A stretch of DNA of 64,000 bases from Argyresthia goedartella (lineage: Eukaryota; Arthropoda; Insecta; Lepidoptera; Argyresthiidae), in NCBI GenBank assembly GCA_949825045.1, contig OX463818.1, forward strand, positions 34,302,906 to 34,366,905, read 5' to 3'. Position numbers and translations under genes: made by a program. Position 1 is the stretch's first letter. Every line of letters starts with the position of its first letter. Shown piece by piece: positions 11,196 to 22,175 of the stretch. Below the pieces are notes generated by a model. It did no database searches. It had not been told where the DNA came from and saw only the letters and a list, made by a program, of their open reading frames with translations.

Positions 11196-12187
11196 GACAT
11201 TTATCCAATGCTGCCTCTTCTTGCTAGTAAAACTTGCATCCGCCCGGTCTTCACGTATGCAAGTCCAGTCTTTGCACACTGCTCCCACTCCCTTAAACCC
11301 CTTCAGGTTTTACAAAACCGCTTCGTGCAAAAAGCTGTAGGTGCCCCGTGGTACATGCGCAACGTAGACCTCCATAGTGACTTTAGACTCCTTACAGTAA
11401 ACCAATATATTAAGGAAGCGTCTGAACGCGTCTTCATTAATGCATAGCCATCCAAACCCGCTTATCGTACAAGCATCCCTTTATGAACCGATCCCAGATA
11501 TAAATAAGAAACACCTTTTCAAAAGGCGCCCCAAAGACGTCCTCCTAGAACCGGAGGACGATATCACGAAAGCTCTTAAAGCCCAACCACCCCCCGCCCC
11601 TCAGGCACGTCAACTTGATGAAGGCTGTGTACCCGAAGCATTACAGCGTCTCAGATAGCAAATTTGGATTGAAAGAGATCACCGTCTTGATTCGACGGAT
11701 ACGCAGTCTCCCCCCCCCCCTTTTAAACCTCCCGGACTGAGGTTAGAGCCCCCCTAAATGACCCAAATATAGAGTAGTTTAGGATTAGGATAGGTTTAAT
11801 AATTATATAACCACCTCATTGTAGCAGGGGCTATCTGCCCCCCTAACATGCCCTCTGACTATGAGTTGATGTCCGCTCGTAAAATCGGGTAAGCAGGCAA
11901 ACTCCTCCCATATATATTATATACACATATGTATCGCCCAAAAGGGCAAAATGCAGGTAGAAAGCCTTCAGCATATACCGAGGCCATGGCTCACAGTTAA
12001 ATCGAGTATCGATAACTGTAAACACAAAGGGGTTGTTTTTAGTCCGTATACCACACGAGCTGATGCCTGCTCAATATGTGGGGACCCGGACATAGCAGGA
12101 AGGTCTGACTCCTGGGCATGGGTAATTCCATTTTTTCCCCCAACAAAAAAATATATTGCTAGTAGAGCTCTTATGCAATCCTAATCG
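11196..12187 (+). pseudogene. Jockey-clade LINE, ORF2 C-terminus and 3' UTR
   Basis: 11,196-11,660 reads as the classic end of a Jockey ORF2: IRPVFTYASPVFAH, LQVLQNRFVQKAVGAPWY, HPNPLIVQASLYEP and RRPKDVLLEPEDDI, with one frame change near 11,445. The domestic 3' UTR follows to about 12,187. Part of that UTR (about 12,005-12,180) reappears inverted at about 63,640-63,830, which supports an element boundary. RT catalytic motifs are absent because of 5' truncation. It sits between two pieces of the older minus-strand RT element. Confidence 0.8.
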
Positions 12188-12189
12188 AC

Positions 12190-12560
12190 AATTTCACTGC
12201 TGATTTTTCTAGTTAGTAATTTATTCTCTCAATTTGGAGCTGTGGTTCCCAAAGCGAAGTAGGAGTGATTTCCATTATTCGTCGGTGCCGCTTTGTCCAG
12301 CCCCGCCAGACAGTTGTCCAGTAACTTTTTCTATATGGTTTGAGGTGATATTGATATTTGTCATATTGGGTCGTCAGCTTGGTCAATAAAATTTGAAAGT
12401 TGTTGGGTTACTTGGTTAGGATGTTTGTCTTTAAATATTTGATGTACTGTTTTATTTCTTAGTTTTTCAGATGGGTCCAAAATTCCACCATCTGATCTTT
12501 CCGTAATCCATCCTATTTGTTGGCTAATTTTCCTTGTAACATAACGCGGCCAAATATTCG
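12190..12560 (-). pseudogene. Retroelement reverse transcriptase, N-terminal piece
   Basis: The minus strand reads, with frame changes, GGILDPSEKLRNKTVHQIFK, DKHPNQVTQQ, and GQLSGGAGQSGTDEWKSLLL followed by RFGNHSSKLRE. In the lineage, this G-x-G-x-D/W block precedes the RPIGIGE block now found at 11,047-11,195. Collinearity of the three pieces on one strand supports one disrupted element. Confidence 0.6.
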
Positions 12561-12564
12561 GGCA

Positions 12565-13690
12565 GTATGATCAGCGTCTTGTTTGTGAATTATAACATAT
12601 TCTTCTTCTTTCCAGGGCGTGAAAGTGCCTGCACCTGGCCCACTTAAGCGGGGCCTTGGTGCATATCCCCTGCACCCACTCATATATTTTTTTACATTGT
12701 TTTCTATGTTCTCGCAATGTAAACACTGAATTGAAATAAATAACTACATTCTCCATTATATCAAAATAAGCCTTGCCTATAAAAATGTACTATTCGTAAC
12801 GTAAGCGATGAGTCGTTATTTGATTTTTTCAGAGAAGAACTACCTAAACTGATATCAATTCAAGAGGCGCCACAACTTAATTCGTTTAAAAACTAAATAT
12901 CAAATAGGTAGTTCGTTAGTTTTGACGCCTTCAGAGTTCATAGCACCAGTAACATGCATAGAACGTTTTTCTGGGAATGCAATCACATGGACATATCTAA
13001 CAATGAAAAAAGGATAAAACTATGCAAAAAAAAAAGTGACACTTATAAAAAAAGGTTTGTATGAAAAATTTCACTCTAGGTGTAGGCAGTACCTACTCTG
13101 GCGTCATACAACTATTTATTTAATATGATATAACATTTTACCATAGCTTTTTATTCTTAGACTTGACCTTCTGATTGCTTTTCCAACAAAAAAAAAACAT
13201 GCACGCCCCTGCGGAGCACTGTATACTAAACATCCTACTTTATTAAACAGTCTTCAGGGAAGATCGTGTTGATGTTGAGTTAAAGCAAAACTTGTAAAAG
13301 ACGCCAAGAAAATATGAAGTTTATGCAAAATTTAAATTGAAACCTGCTACCGGTCTCTAGATCCATCATTTTGCTATTTCCTATTTAGCGCGACGCTCTT
13401 GCTATATTTTTTTCTGGATTACTTTATACCAGAGATTCCGGGTAAGTAAAATCTTAAGTTAGGAGCATTTTTGTAAATCTTACCTCAAATCTAATTTCAT
13501 AACTTGCGAAACTCCTCTGCAAACTTTGAAGCACGTTTTGTCTTAGAATCTCTTAGATCTTACAAATACATTTTTAATTTAGAGGATTGCTGCTGCTGAT
13601 AGAGGAATCGTTAACATATCAGGGTAGAGAAATAAGGGTCTGTTAATTTAACTGTACTTAATATAAATATGAAAGCACTGATACAACTTA
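12565..13690. other. Gene-poor stretch
   Basis: AT-rich, with no recognisable coding domain. The 12,571-12,756 minus-strand frame may be an eroded continuation of the RT element. Confidence 0.35.
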
Positions 13691-13695
13691 AACGT

Positions 13696-13701
13696 TTTAT
13701 T
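13696..13701 (-). terminator. Candidate polyadenylation signal AATAAA for OBP gene 2
   Basis: A canonical AATAAA on the minus strand lies about 155 bases past the OBP gene 2 stop codon. Position and orientation fit; no cDNA evidence. Confidence 0.45.
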
Positions 13702-13853
13702 ATCATGTAACTACTTATAAACTGTAAAACCATCTTAGCTAGTAAACACCGTAGACATGTAAAAAAGTATTTTTCTCTATCTCATTCCACATAGCAGAAC
13801 TAAAAATCATCTATAAAATCATGATAAAGTTCTTTCACCAATCATCAATATTT

Positions 13854-14318
13854 CTATTCATCATCGGTATCTTTGAACGAGATCATATACAGTTGAGTGC
13901 AATCATTGAACACTCTTGCCTTCTTACACACATCTTGCTCCAAGTTCATCTTATTAATATTCTTCGCACAAGTTTCCCCCACATCCGATATCAGGATCCG
14001 AGGATCATATCTGTGTATTGCCTCAACTCTCTTATAGTAGTTACGTATGTTGATGGTCCCGTCATTGGACATTATACCAAACTTTTTCAGTACACAGTGA
14101 ATGATGCAAGGCACGTCACTCCTCTCGACTTTCAGCGGGTACCGGTAGAGTGACCTTGGGTACATCTCTTTGAGGCATTCGTTGGTAACACGGTCGCTCC
14201 TTGTGTCACGTGCATATAGGATGGAGATTGACGGTTCCAGTTTGCTTGATAGGATGTTTCTATATCCCCTCGCCGATGCTATGAGGGCTAGTGCGAGCAA
14301 AAGGGTTGTGATGATCAT
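13854..14318 (-). CDS. Odorant-binding protein (PBP/GOBP family), uninterrupted
   Basis: A 154-aa protein with a signal peptide (residues 1-17, TTLLLALALIASARG core) and six cysteines at 48, 71, 75, 117, 131 and 140. Spacings are 22-3-41-13-8; the 3 and 8 are diagnostic of classic insect OBPs. Three disulfides would form a helical pocket for hydrophobic odorants or pheromones in extracellular fluid. It shares the CII-C-VL-KFGIM block and the V-C-KA-VFNDCT block with the OBP at 6.4-7.6 kb, on the same strand, so the two look like tandem duplicates. Unlike that gene it has no intron after the YYK codons. The acidic C-terminus (KDTDDE) is distinctive. The CTTTCAG just before AA-ATG may be a 5'-UTR splice acceptor. 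Confidence 0.93.
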   Translation of the reverse strand: MIITTLLLALALIASARGYRNILSSKLEPSISILYARDTRSDRVTNECLKEMYPRSLYRYPLKVERSDVPCIIHCVLKKFGIMSNDGTINIRNYYKRVEAIHRYDPRILISDVGETCAKNINKMNLEQDVCKKARVFNDCTQLYMISFKDTDDE

Positions 14319-14376
14319 TTCTGAAAGGTTTAAATGGTGTTTTCTTTCAATACATTAATACGGAGATAGTTTCTTA

Positions 14377-14670
14377 GGGTTCCATACCCGAAGCGTGTCA
14401 AACGGGACCCAATTACAAAGCCTCCGCTATACGCCCGTCCGTCTGAATGTCTGTCTGTCCGTCATCTGGCTCATGACCCGTAATAGGTAGGGAATTTAAA
14501 TTTACACACAATATGTATTTCTGTTGCCGCTGTAGTAACAAATAATGGACTAGATGCAATAAAAAATAATATCAGGGTCTCTCTATAAGAGACCTGATTT
14601 TTTGCATTTTTTTGTACGATGGTACGGAACCCTTCGTGTGCGAGTCCGAATCGAACTTGGCCGGTTTATT
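14377..14670 (-). repeat. GGGTTCCGTAC-family repeat, near full length, inverted
   Basis: It begins 'gggttccatacccg', contains the 'gtccgtctgaatgtctgtct' run and ends with 'ttcgtgtgcgagtccgaatc' and 'ttggccggttta'. These are reverse complements of the order seen at 32,664-33,092. A small hairpin (14,570-14,600) is included. Confidence 0.75.
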
Positions 14671-15168
14671 AACAATGATTAGTTGTAATATTGTTAGGTT
14701 CTTGTTGATCGATTGATTTTATTGGTGAGGGTTCCTCCTGTAAAATTGCAATTTCTGCTAATGATAATGAGATGAGAATTTACTTACATCTGGTCCCAAA
14801 GTTTATTGATAGATACATGCATAAAATAATACTTACTTAGATCTCCACTAATTACTTTCAAACAGCTGAACAAGAGAACAAAATCACCCCATAGTTTGAA
14901 CAACTTTCCCTCAACAAAGGTACAAAAGAAAAAAAATGTTCCGTGTTGCTGAGGAAAACTCGTCTTGTGGTAGAATGTTCCATAGGAAAAAATTATCATA
15001 ATGACGGGGCAGATGCAATGCCGCCTTGATGAGGTAGATAAATATAGGGTAGCACCGTGTACTATACCATTATTATATTTATTGCATCCAAATTAAGATT
15101 ACGTAATTCTAACACAAACTTACTTTTAGATTCTATATATCCCATGACCGAAACAATATGCTTATTTA

Positions 15169-15285
15169 TCACGATTCGAAAACAACGTTGTTCATAGTTG
15201 CAGCAACGTTGTCACGCGACGGAAACGCTGATAAAACTGCTATAATCAGTGTTGACGCAAAAATGCTAATCTGAAAATGTTTCAT
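15169..15285 (-). CDS. Short secreted-looking ORF or first exon, 38 aa
   Basis: The minus strand encodes 38 residues beginning MKHFQISIFASTLIIAVLSA, a good signal peptide, then a stop. A TATATAAAA box lies at 15,303-15,311, only 26 bases before the ATG. The ORF could be a small peptide gene, a degraded or alternative first exon of another OBP-like gene, or, if transcription starts nearer CAGATT, part of the 5' UTR of the OBP at 13.9 kb. I cannot choose between these from sequence. Confidence 0.3.
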   Translation of the reverse strand: MKHFQISIFASTLIIAVLSAFPSRDNVAATMNNVVFES

Positions 15286-15302
15286 AAACCTGGAGGGAAA
15301 TG

Positions 15303-15311
15303 TTTTATATA
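15303..15311 (-). promoter_or_regulatory. Candidate TATA box
   Basis: TATATAAAA on the minus strand, about 1 kb upstream of OBP gene 2 and 26 bases upstream of the short signal-peptide ORF. AT-rich background makes chance matches possible. Confidence 0.35.
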
Positions 15312-15439
15312 CTCATGTGGTTCTGGCAAACAATTGCCCATTGTTCAGAGTGGTAGCGATAAACGAACCTCAGTATCACGTAATAAATAAGATTCCTGTA
15401 CAGGTGTGAAGCTTTTCTTTATTTCTTCCCAAGTATGTC

Positions 15440-15790
15440 TACTTACGTAAGTTGGCGGCGGCTGGCGGTATTCGCACTTCGGAAACGATCGTGCGGGTAG
15501 AAACATCTGGCCGAGACGGGCACTGGGTGGGTGTCCGTTCTATCTGGCATTTGGTACGGACGCTGCCGTGTTTCCGATGACACGTTAAACTGTTGGTCCC
15601 GGCTACTTTCTCTACACGGTGGTAGTAGTCGTAAAGCTGTCTCAGGGGCCCTAATAGAGTAGCTTAATAACTTCTGACAGTCGGGTTGGCCAGCTTCAGA
15701 CACCCCTCCATCAACCTCTCTGAGCCAGCGTTGTGGAGTATGGCTCAATCTTACTCCTGTGCCTCCCGATGGGGACATGAATGGGCTACA
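15440..15790 (+). repeat. SINE-like/RTE-tail interspersed repeat
   Basis: It carries 'gtttccgatgacacgttaaa', 'tctgacagtcgggttggcca', 'cctccatcaacct' and 'cccgatggggacatga', the same series as at 6,840-7,065, 33,800-33,925 (inverted) and 39,490-39,605. It ends in a TTTA-rich tail near 15,800. Confidence 0.7.
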
Positions 15791-15799
15791 TTTATTTAT

Positions 15800-16780
15800 T
15801 TATTTAATGAGTGCTGCATTCATATCGCGATATTCTATATCCCATTTTATTTCCTATTTACTACCCTGCTATTGTAATAATTAAAGTTATCGTTTTTCCA
15901 CTTTTTCCACTTCGCATTTTGGCGTCTTTTTCCACTCGTTGGCGCAAATTAGGTCCAAAGGGGTGATAACAAATCGTGTTGTTAGCTTCAAGAAGCTCTC
16001 AGTGCTAAGTCATAATATTTATCATCACCACCGACAGCATCTTCATCAACTGTTCTCCCTCTGCTGACTAGAATCTTTTCTTTTACTCCAACTAAGTTAT
16101 CCAGTCTGTATCAAATACATCCACATAATTACTGCCGTGCTCTGCTTTTACTTTTGAGACTGTAGTCAGTGAATATACCTAGGAAAAATTTAATTACCTA
16201 GGATATTTCCTATTAATATCACGCAGAAAAAACAACGAACAAATCTGTTCAGTTTCGGCGTCTTTTGCACAAAATTACCAGCGTTTTCTTTTTAACTTTC
16301 TTGATAATCGTCTTCTGTGTTATCTCATTTAGCGTTATTGCTTTAACCGGGTAAAATAAAAAGCCTTTTCCATCTAAAATTGATGATATTTTAATACAAT
16401 TAACTTGAACATCAATCTACGAGAGACTCTAATTTTAACAAATGACTTGGCCACGAAGTTGTGGCATTTAATTAAATGTTTACTGCAAATAGCTACTTTA
16501 GCGTTATTTGTTGGGTTGTGTTTTTTTCGTGACAAGCGGTTGTTTTTCAAATTTTGGCGGTGAAAGGTAATATCGTGAGGAAATCTGAATATTAAGTAAT
16601 GATTCATTGGGTCCATAAGGTCTGATACACACATTACTCTGCCACACAGTATATTATATATCAGATATAATCTTAATGTATATTTTGTACTATCCTACTC
16701 ATGAAAGTATTGAAACATATTTATGTGCAATGTATTTATTTATTTCCACATCTTTAAACACTTGTAACGATACATCTATT
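15800..16780. other. Stretch without a recognisable gene
   Basis: AT-rich DNA with no domain I recognise on either strand. The 16,374-16,634 minus-strand frame has no family features. Confidence 0.35.
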
Positions 16781-16784
16781 TCTG

Positions 16785-17116
16785 ACACTTTATTATTATT
16801 ATTATTTTCATTCACATTCACATTCGGATGTAACCGCTGAGTCTCCGCGTCTCCTAGGTGAGGGCTGGAAACCAGTGCTGCTCTTAATGAGCAATAAACA
16901 CTGAGCTTTGACCTTTTCGCGTCAATGCAGCGCACCTACATACCTACCTATATTCTTCTTTTTGTTTTATTGTTTAAGTAACAATCTTATGAGTTTTTGT
17001 TTTTATTACTTTGCTATCATTTAAGTTATTTTATAGTTCCACCTCCGTATCACTTTTAATTTGTATGAGTGCTGCTTTGAAGGAATAAACGTTAATCTAT
17101 CTATCTATCTATAGAA
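16785..17116 (+). repeat. LINE/SINE 3' end with (TCTA)n tail
   Basis: A block with 'gggctggaaaccagtgctgc', 'gagcaataaacactgag' and 'gaaggaataaacg' ends in TCTA tandem repeats (about 17,094-17,116). Short tandem tails are typical of CR1-like non-LTR insertions. No coding part remains. Confidence 0.5.
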
Positions 17117-17790
17117 AAAGGATAAACTTAAGGCGATGGGTTTGCACATCTTTAAAGCGCCTCTTAAAGGAGACACTTCCCAGCAACTTCTTTGTTTGTA
17201 ACTTTGTTAGTAAATAAATATTTTGTATCCCGACAAGAAAATGTGTTATGAAGACAGCCATTTTCTTCAATGTGTATGTTTGAAAACATTATACTATATC
17301 AATGGGAACTATACGAAAAAAAAACTAAACAGATGTTTTTCACCTAAACCTTGCTATTTCTTGGGATCTTAAAAGAATATTGATATGTTTCTTGGGTCTA
17401 AAATCAGCCTCAAAACAAATGTCAAATCCCATACACTTTTGATTTCAAACAAGTGTTCATCAGTAGTTTATTTTTTGTGGTAATGCCCATAGGTATTAAA
17501 TTTATTTTAGTTGGGACGGGTCGCGACTTTGAACCATATAATAATAATAATTATTATTATTATTATTATTTATTTCAGATATACATCCATAATTAAACAC
17601 GGTAAAATGAAAAATAAATTGAAATAATGACACAAAACAAAAAATAAATTAATTGGTAACACAGAAAACAAGATCTAAGTATGTAAGTTAAGTCCACACA
17701 CTCATTCGTCATTCTGTCATAATTATGTCTATTACACATCCATCACACAACACATTCACTTACTTCTTATTCCTGTTTAAGTGCACATCC
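17117..17790. other. AT-rich stretch with a TAA/ATT microsatellite
   Basis: Contains an ATA/ATT trinucleotide run at about 17,538-17,573. No gene is seen. Confidence 0.5.
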
Positions 17791-17794
17791 ACCC

Positions 17795-18058
17795 AGTGCT
17801 TCATTATAGGGCTGTCGACTATGCCATGGTAATAAAATTTAAAACCTATAAGGGAAAAGTGGCGTTATCTTACGCCTGTGGTATTCAAGAGGTCTGTACG
17901 ATTGAAATTAAGAATGAATCAGTGGTTTTTGAAAAAAAAATAAAAAAAAATCGAACTGTTCTGCCGCAGCGACTGACGCAACAGCCATGTTGCAGCAAGA
18001 GCTATTATGAGCTTTATTTTAATATGGTTGTGTCCAAAATATCAATCAAATAGTAGTT
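17795..18058 (+). repeat. Interspersed repeat shared with 33.6 kb and 39.7 kb
   Basis: The phrases 'atgccatggtaataaaattt', 'gttctgcc-cag-gactgacg' and 'ttattttaatatg' recur in the inverted-repeat arms at about 33,577-33,750 and 39,660-39,850. The 90-aa open frame here shows no domain and is probably spurious. Confidence 0.5.
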
Positions 18059-18720
18059 TATGTGACTACATAATGGAGGGCATTAAAACTCGAGAGTGGC
18101 AGGGCATTAATACACTGACGAGCAATGAAAAAGTTTCAGTGACATAGCACCAAATTACTCCTAAAAAGGAAAGGCTAGCTTAATGACGCCGTCTGCAATA
18201 TTGAAATACATTTAACAGCGCATCAGAATATTACCAAATAATAACGTAAATATTGTAAACGTAATATTGGTTGTCTTAGGAGACATTAAGGTGTTTATCG
18301 GCATTTTGTGGGTGGAACATTTTCATTGCTCGTCAGTGTAATATAACTCGAGAGTTTTAATGCCTAATTGTGTACAGTTACATACACAAGTTTATCTACA
18401 TCATAAGCTCTCTTTGATACGTTCAGGAACCGCACTTTTGACCAGCATTGTGGCATTGAGTTGTTAAGCTTGTTCTGTAGTACCAACTTAACAGACAAAT
18501 TAGGGCACGCAGGCGAGCGTCGGCGTTCGAAATTTGAATGTCATAATATGTAGAAAATTTACACATGATGGTCATAATGTTCAGTATTCAGATAAGAAAT
18601 GAGTTTTTACAAAGTAGTTTATAATTATGCTGATCGTAACGTGCGGTTTTTGGACGCAGTAAAGAGGGTTTATGATACGTGTGTAGATAAAGAATCAAAA
18701 GTTGCATTTTTTTCCGATAA
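18059..18720 (+). repeat. Interspersed repeat with 'GGGCATTAAAACTCGAG' end, third copy set
   Basis: The sequence outside the MITE (18,113-18,338) matches, inverted, 42,590-43,060 and partly 55,975-56,250. Shared phrases include 'ggagggcattaaaactcgag', 'gagctctctttgatacgttc'-like and 'gtgcggtttttggacgcagt'. It is non-coding; no TIRs or target duplications could be fixed by eye. Confidence 0.6.
18113..18338. mobile_element. 226-bp MITE with TA duplications (Tc1/mariner type)
   Basis: Terminal inverted repeats CACTGACGAGCAATGAAAAA and its complement bound the element, and TA flanks both ends (18,111-18,112; 18,339-18,340). A second copy at 60,987-61,201 has the same termini and interior. TA duplication points to a Tc1/mariner-superfamily transposase acting in trans. 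The insertion splits the repeat at 18,059-18,720. Confidence 0.9.
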
Positions 18721-18724
18721 AATT

Positions 18725-20075
18725 TTCAAGTAGTTTTATTCTGTGTACGGTTTTTTTTCTTCTACTAGAAGATTGATAATAAATTTATTCAATGTTAAAA
18801 GTACACACAAATGTAGTTTTTAATTATAATAAAAAAATGAAAAATAATTAAATAAGCTATGTAGGTAAGCTATACATCTGTATATTCCCGCAGTAAAGAA
18901 GAAGATCAGATACAATTCCAAGTCCATTATACGTACACTTGCTCAACACGAAAAACTTATTGTGGAATAACTCTGAATCAACCCGGAAGTGCGGATAAAA
19001 GGGAAAACTTTGCCCTACGGTTCTTACCCACGTGTCATGCTTATGCAACTCAGCGACGGATATTCTTCAGTTGGCTTAGGACGGTATTTCATCGGCAAGC
19101 TTTTGTTTATTTTTATGGAATTTTTATAATATCCCAGGCGAAATACTCATGTGGAAAGTTGGTTTTCTCATCTGGTGACAAATTTACTAAGACAGGGCTC
19201 ACTTTTTTCATCACATTCATTCACATATTTTATAGAGAATGTTGTTCCGAATCACGCGCAGACTATTTTAGAAGGAACCGCATCTTAATATATGCAACAC
19301 ACATCATTGTATAGGTACATAGACAAGTTGCATTCGCTCACTTATCACTCTGTATGCGTTTTGACATTCGCGTACGAAATTCATCACTTTTTATGGCAAA
19401 TGTGCAATCGCATACATTTTCTGAGCGTCTTGCAAGTTAGCGAAGGCAATTTGTCTGCGATTACTTAGTCTATTCAACGTGTAACTTTGCCTGACCATGT
19501 CTGCAGCTTCTGCAGAATCACACTAGTCACACAGCACCGTCCGTTGTATAAATAAGACGTTATTCACACAATAACTTGCCCCTTATGATCGCAATTTCTT
19601 TGGCCGCAATACCTCGGCTTCGTAAATAGAGGACAGTAATACGTTTTCTATTGACCGGACCGTTTATTATTTATTTATCGTGGTAACAGTGCCTTTAGGT
19701 CCATTATGACTACATACCATTAAGACAAGGTTCATAATGACAAGTTCACATTTTCCCTTCATAGTCATATTTAAGGGATTGTTGGGGACATCATTCAAGA
19801 ACAACGTCAAGAAACCGATTTGATCAGACCAACTTTATTTCTCATTTTTCCATACCAATCAGCCGGCTGTCCGGCCTACAATGTTTGGAGAAATAAAAAC
19901 TGGCTTTGATTCGAAACAGTTTGATAATGTATGTTGCTCAGAGAGACGTCAATATGACCCTTTAAAATATGACCCCGGATGCGATCCCCGATCCACGGCT
20001 AATGATAAAGAAAAAATAAATTCACCAGGTCGTGTACGATATAAAACATAAGACATCGTTTATTGGTATCACGAA
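18725..20075. other. Stretch without a recognisable gene
   Basis: AT-rich, no domain recognised. 18,857-19,048 is a short minus-strand open frame without features. Confidence 0.35.
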
Positions 20076-20079
20076 ATTA

Positions 20080-20353
20080 ATAAAATATATAAAATTAGAA
20101 TAAGGGAAAATTTGTTGCATCATTAATATAATTTGTATGTTTGTGATATAAACATAATTATACACATTTACAAACAGGCACAAATATTGCTTCTGGCCCC
20201 ACACTTGGAAACCCTGTGTCGTAGGAACCAGAAACAGCGACGTCATACACATATAAACAAGACCTGGGTTTTTTCTTTAAGCCCCAGCCGGGGATTGAAC
20301 TTGGGACCTCTCGCATGGTAGGCAGAGCCACAAAAGCTGCGCCACAGAGGTCG
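20080..20353 (-). mobile_element. tRNA-derived SINE
   Basis: On the minus strand the head reads GACCTCTGTGGCGCAGCTTT (A box) and AGTTCAATCCC (B box), followed by a body with 'gtggggccagaagcaatatt' and an AT-rich tail. A partial second copy at 31,500-31,570 shares 'cctctcgcatggtaggcaga'. The missing cloverleaf arms show it is a SINE, not a tRNA gene. Confidence 0.8.
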
Positions 20354-20554
20354 TCAAATATTAGGGTATTCGCTCGAGACTTTCGACACTCGAGAAAACT
20401 CGAGGAACCTTGCCCAAGTCGAGACGGGAAAAATTACATTGAGAACTCGAGAGTTCGAGAAATACGTTTTGCATTCAAAAACGAATTTAAACTAGCAATT
20501 TATGCATTTGCGCAATTGGTTTCGACGCACGCTACACTAGTGACAATATAGCCG

Positions 20555-21065
20555 AACTGAAAGGGATACTGGACGTACTTAATCCAATAAATCAAAATAT
20601 GTTGAGGCACTTTCTAGAAAAGATGCAACAATTTTGTCATCTGAAGCAGTATTAGAAGTTTTGGTCAAGTAATTGCAATCAATGGATGACGAATAGGCTA
20701 CTACATTTTTAGCAACTCTCAAGATGAAGACGAATGACGACAGGCGAAATGTGAACTTGATTTCTATAATGAGGTATCTTCACAATCCCTGTTTGTTTAA
20801 CAATAGCAGTAGTCGGGTTTTTACGTCACAAAACAGAATATTGGCGTTAATAAAGTTTTCTGAATTACTCTATAATAGACTGTTACCTTCGGACTATTTA
20901 CTCGCTTTTCAAGCCGATGTTAAATCAGTAGTAGATTGTTTTTCATTTAGTTGTACAATCTTATGTCTCCCTAGCGGAGGTGTGTTCTTACAAATTCTGT
21001 CCTGTGCGGGATCTGTTTGGCGTTAGTAATTTAAATTTCAATTATATTTCCAGAAAATTGTGCGT
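20555..21065 (+). pseudogene. hAT transposase remnant, middle part
   Basis: Reading through frame breaks, the plus strand gives AELKGILDVLNPIN, SRKDATILSSEAVLEVLVK and RRNVNLISIMRYLHNPCLF, which fit the central to C-terminal region of a hAT transposase. The dimerisation domain of a hAT protein is found at 22,756-22,948 on the same strand, past two LINE insertions. Stops and shifts exclude function. Confidence 0.5.
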
Positions 21066-21071
21066 CTGTAC

Positions 21072-22175
21072 TTGATTAAATTATAGGTAGCAGTCGCGCG
21101 GGGGTAGCCCTCGCTTATCAAGCGGTTTCAACCTCTCGGCTCTGGCGATCTGCTGTACGACTACTCCCCGAAGTCTGCACGTAGGCATCAGTGGGTTGTG
21201 CTGGTTGTGTCGTGTGTAGGTAGTACCGGCGCCGGCGTCGGCGAGACCCTCAATTTCAGCACAACGGGCTTTGGCAAGAAGCTCATTGTGAAGATCTGAG
21301 ACACGGACGTGCCACGGATCCTCGTTCAGCTTTTACTTGTAGGCTGTTCTCAACGTCACTTCCAGTTTATTAAGATTTGTACTGCTTACTCTCGGCAGCA
21401 GCTGCACTATCCCATAATCTAGAATAGGTGCTATGCAGGTCTTGATTACGAGTAATTTAACACCCAGGTCAACTCTCGATCTCCAGCCGATGATAGGGTT
21501 CAGCATACTCCTTATTTGTTTTGCCTTCTTAGCCGTATACTCAGCGTGTACGTTCATGGATAGCCTTGTGTCGAGATGGACGCCGAGGTATCGCACACTC
21601 TTCTTGTACTCAACAGTCTGGTCTCTCAATCGCACGTGTGGCCAATATACTCGCGGATTGGCTGGTGTTTTTTTCCGCTTCATTGTGAACATGACACAGT
21701 CAGTCTTGTCTACGTTACAGCGCAGGTCCCACTTCTCGTAGTAGTCAAGTATGCATTCTGCGGCCCATTCCGTCCTCGCCGTCGCAAGATCAGGTGTTTT
21801 CGACGGGTTTAGCAGACAAAGGTCGTCAGCGTACTGCGATTTATATAGCCCTTGAATTCTACTCGTCTTGATCCTATTGCCTGGTCCAATATCCGACATG
21901 TATAAATTGAATAGCAGCGGCCCCAGTATCGAACCTTGTGGGACGCCGTGTGGTACTGGTGTCTCTGAGCCAACTGTTGTTCTGAACCTCCCGCGGATTT
22001 TTCTATCAGTAAGGTAGTGATAGATCATTCTGATCACTGAGTTTTTGATCCCAGCTACGTGTAATTTGTACACGAGCGCCTTGTGGTTAATCGAATCAAA
22101 AGCCTTAATTAGGTCGGTGGAAATCATCGCGACGCTGTTGCCATCCTCGAGTTCTCTGGTAATTTTCGCGCTGTA
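21072..22175 (-). pseudogene. Jockey-clade LINE reverse transcriptase, 5'-truncated
   Basis: 264 residues are open (21,333-22,127). They include ISTDLIKAFDSINHKALVYK, VPHGVPQGSILGPLLFN and the intact catalytic box YADDLCLL, then the thumb and C-terminal region to IAPILDYG. After a frame change the protein continues as DPWHVRVSDLHNELLAKARC to about 21,085. Upstream endonuclease and RT fingers are lost at about 22,175. The copy lies inside a hAT remnant, back to back with a plus-strand LINE end. Confidence 0.85.

Noticed and set aside
20285..20353. tRNA gene on the minus strand
   Set aside because: Same reason; the head continues into a SINE body shared with 31.5 kb.
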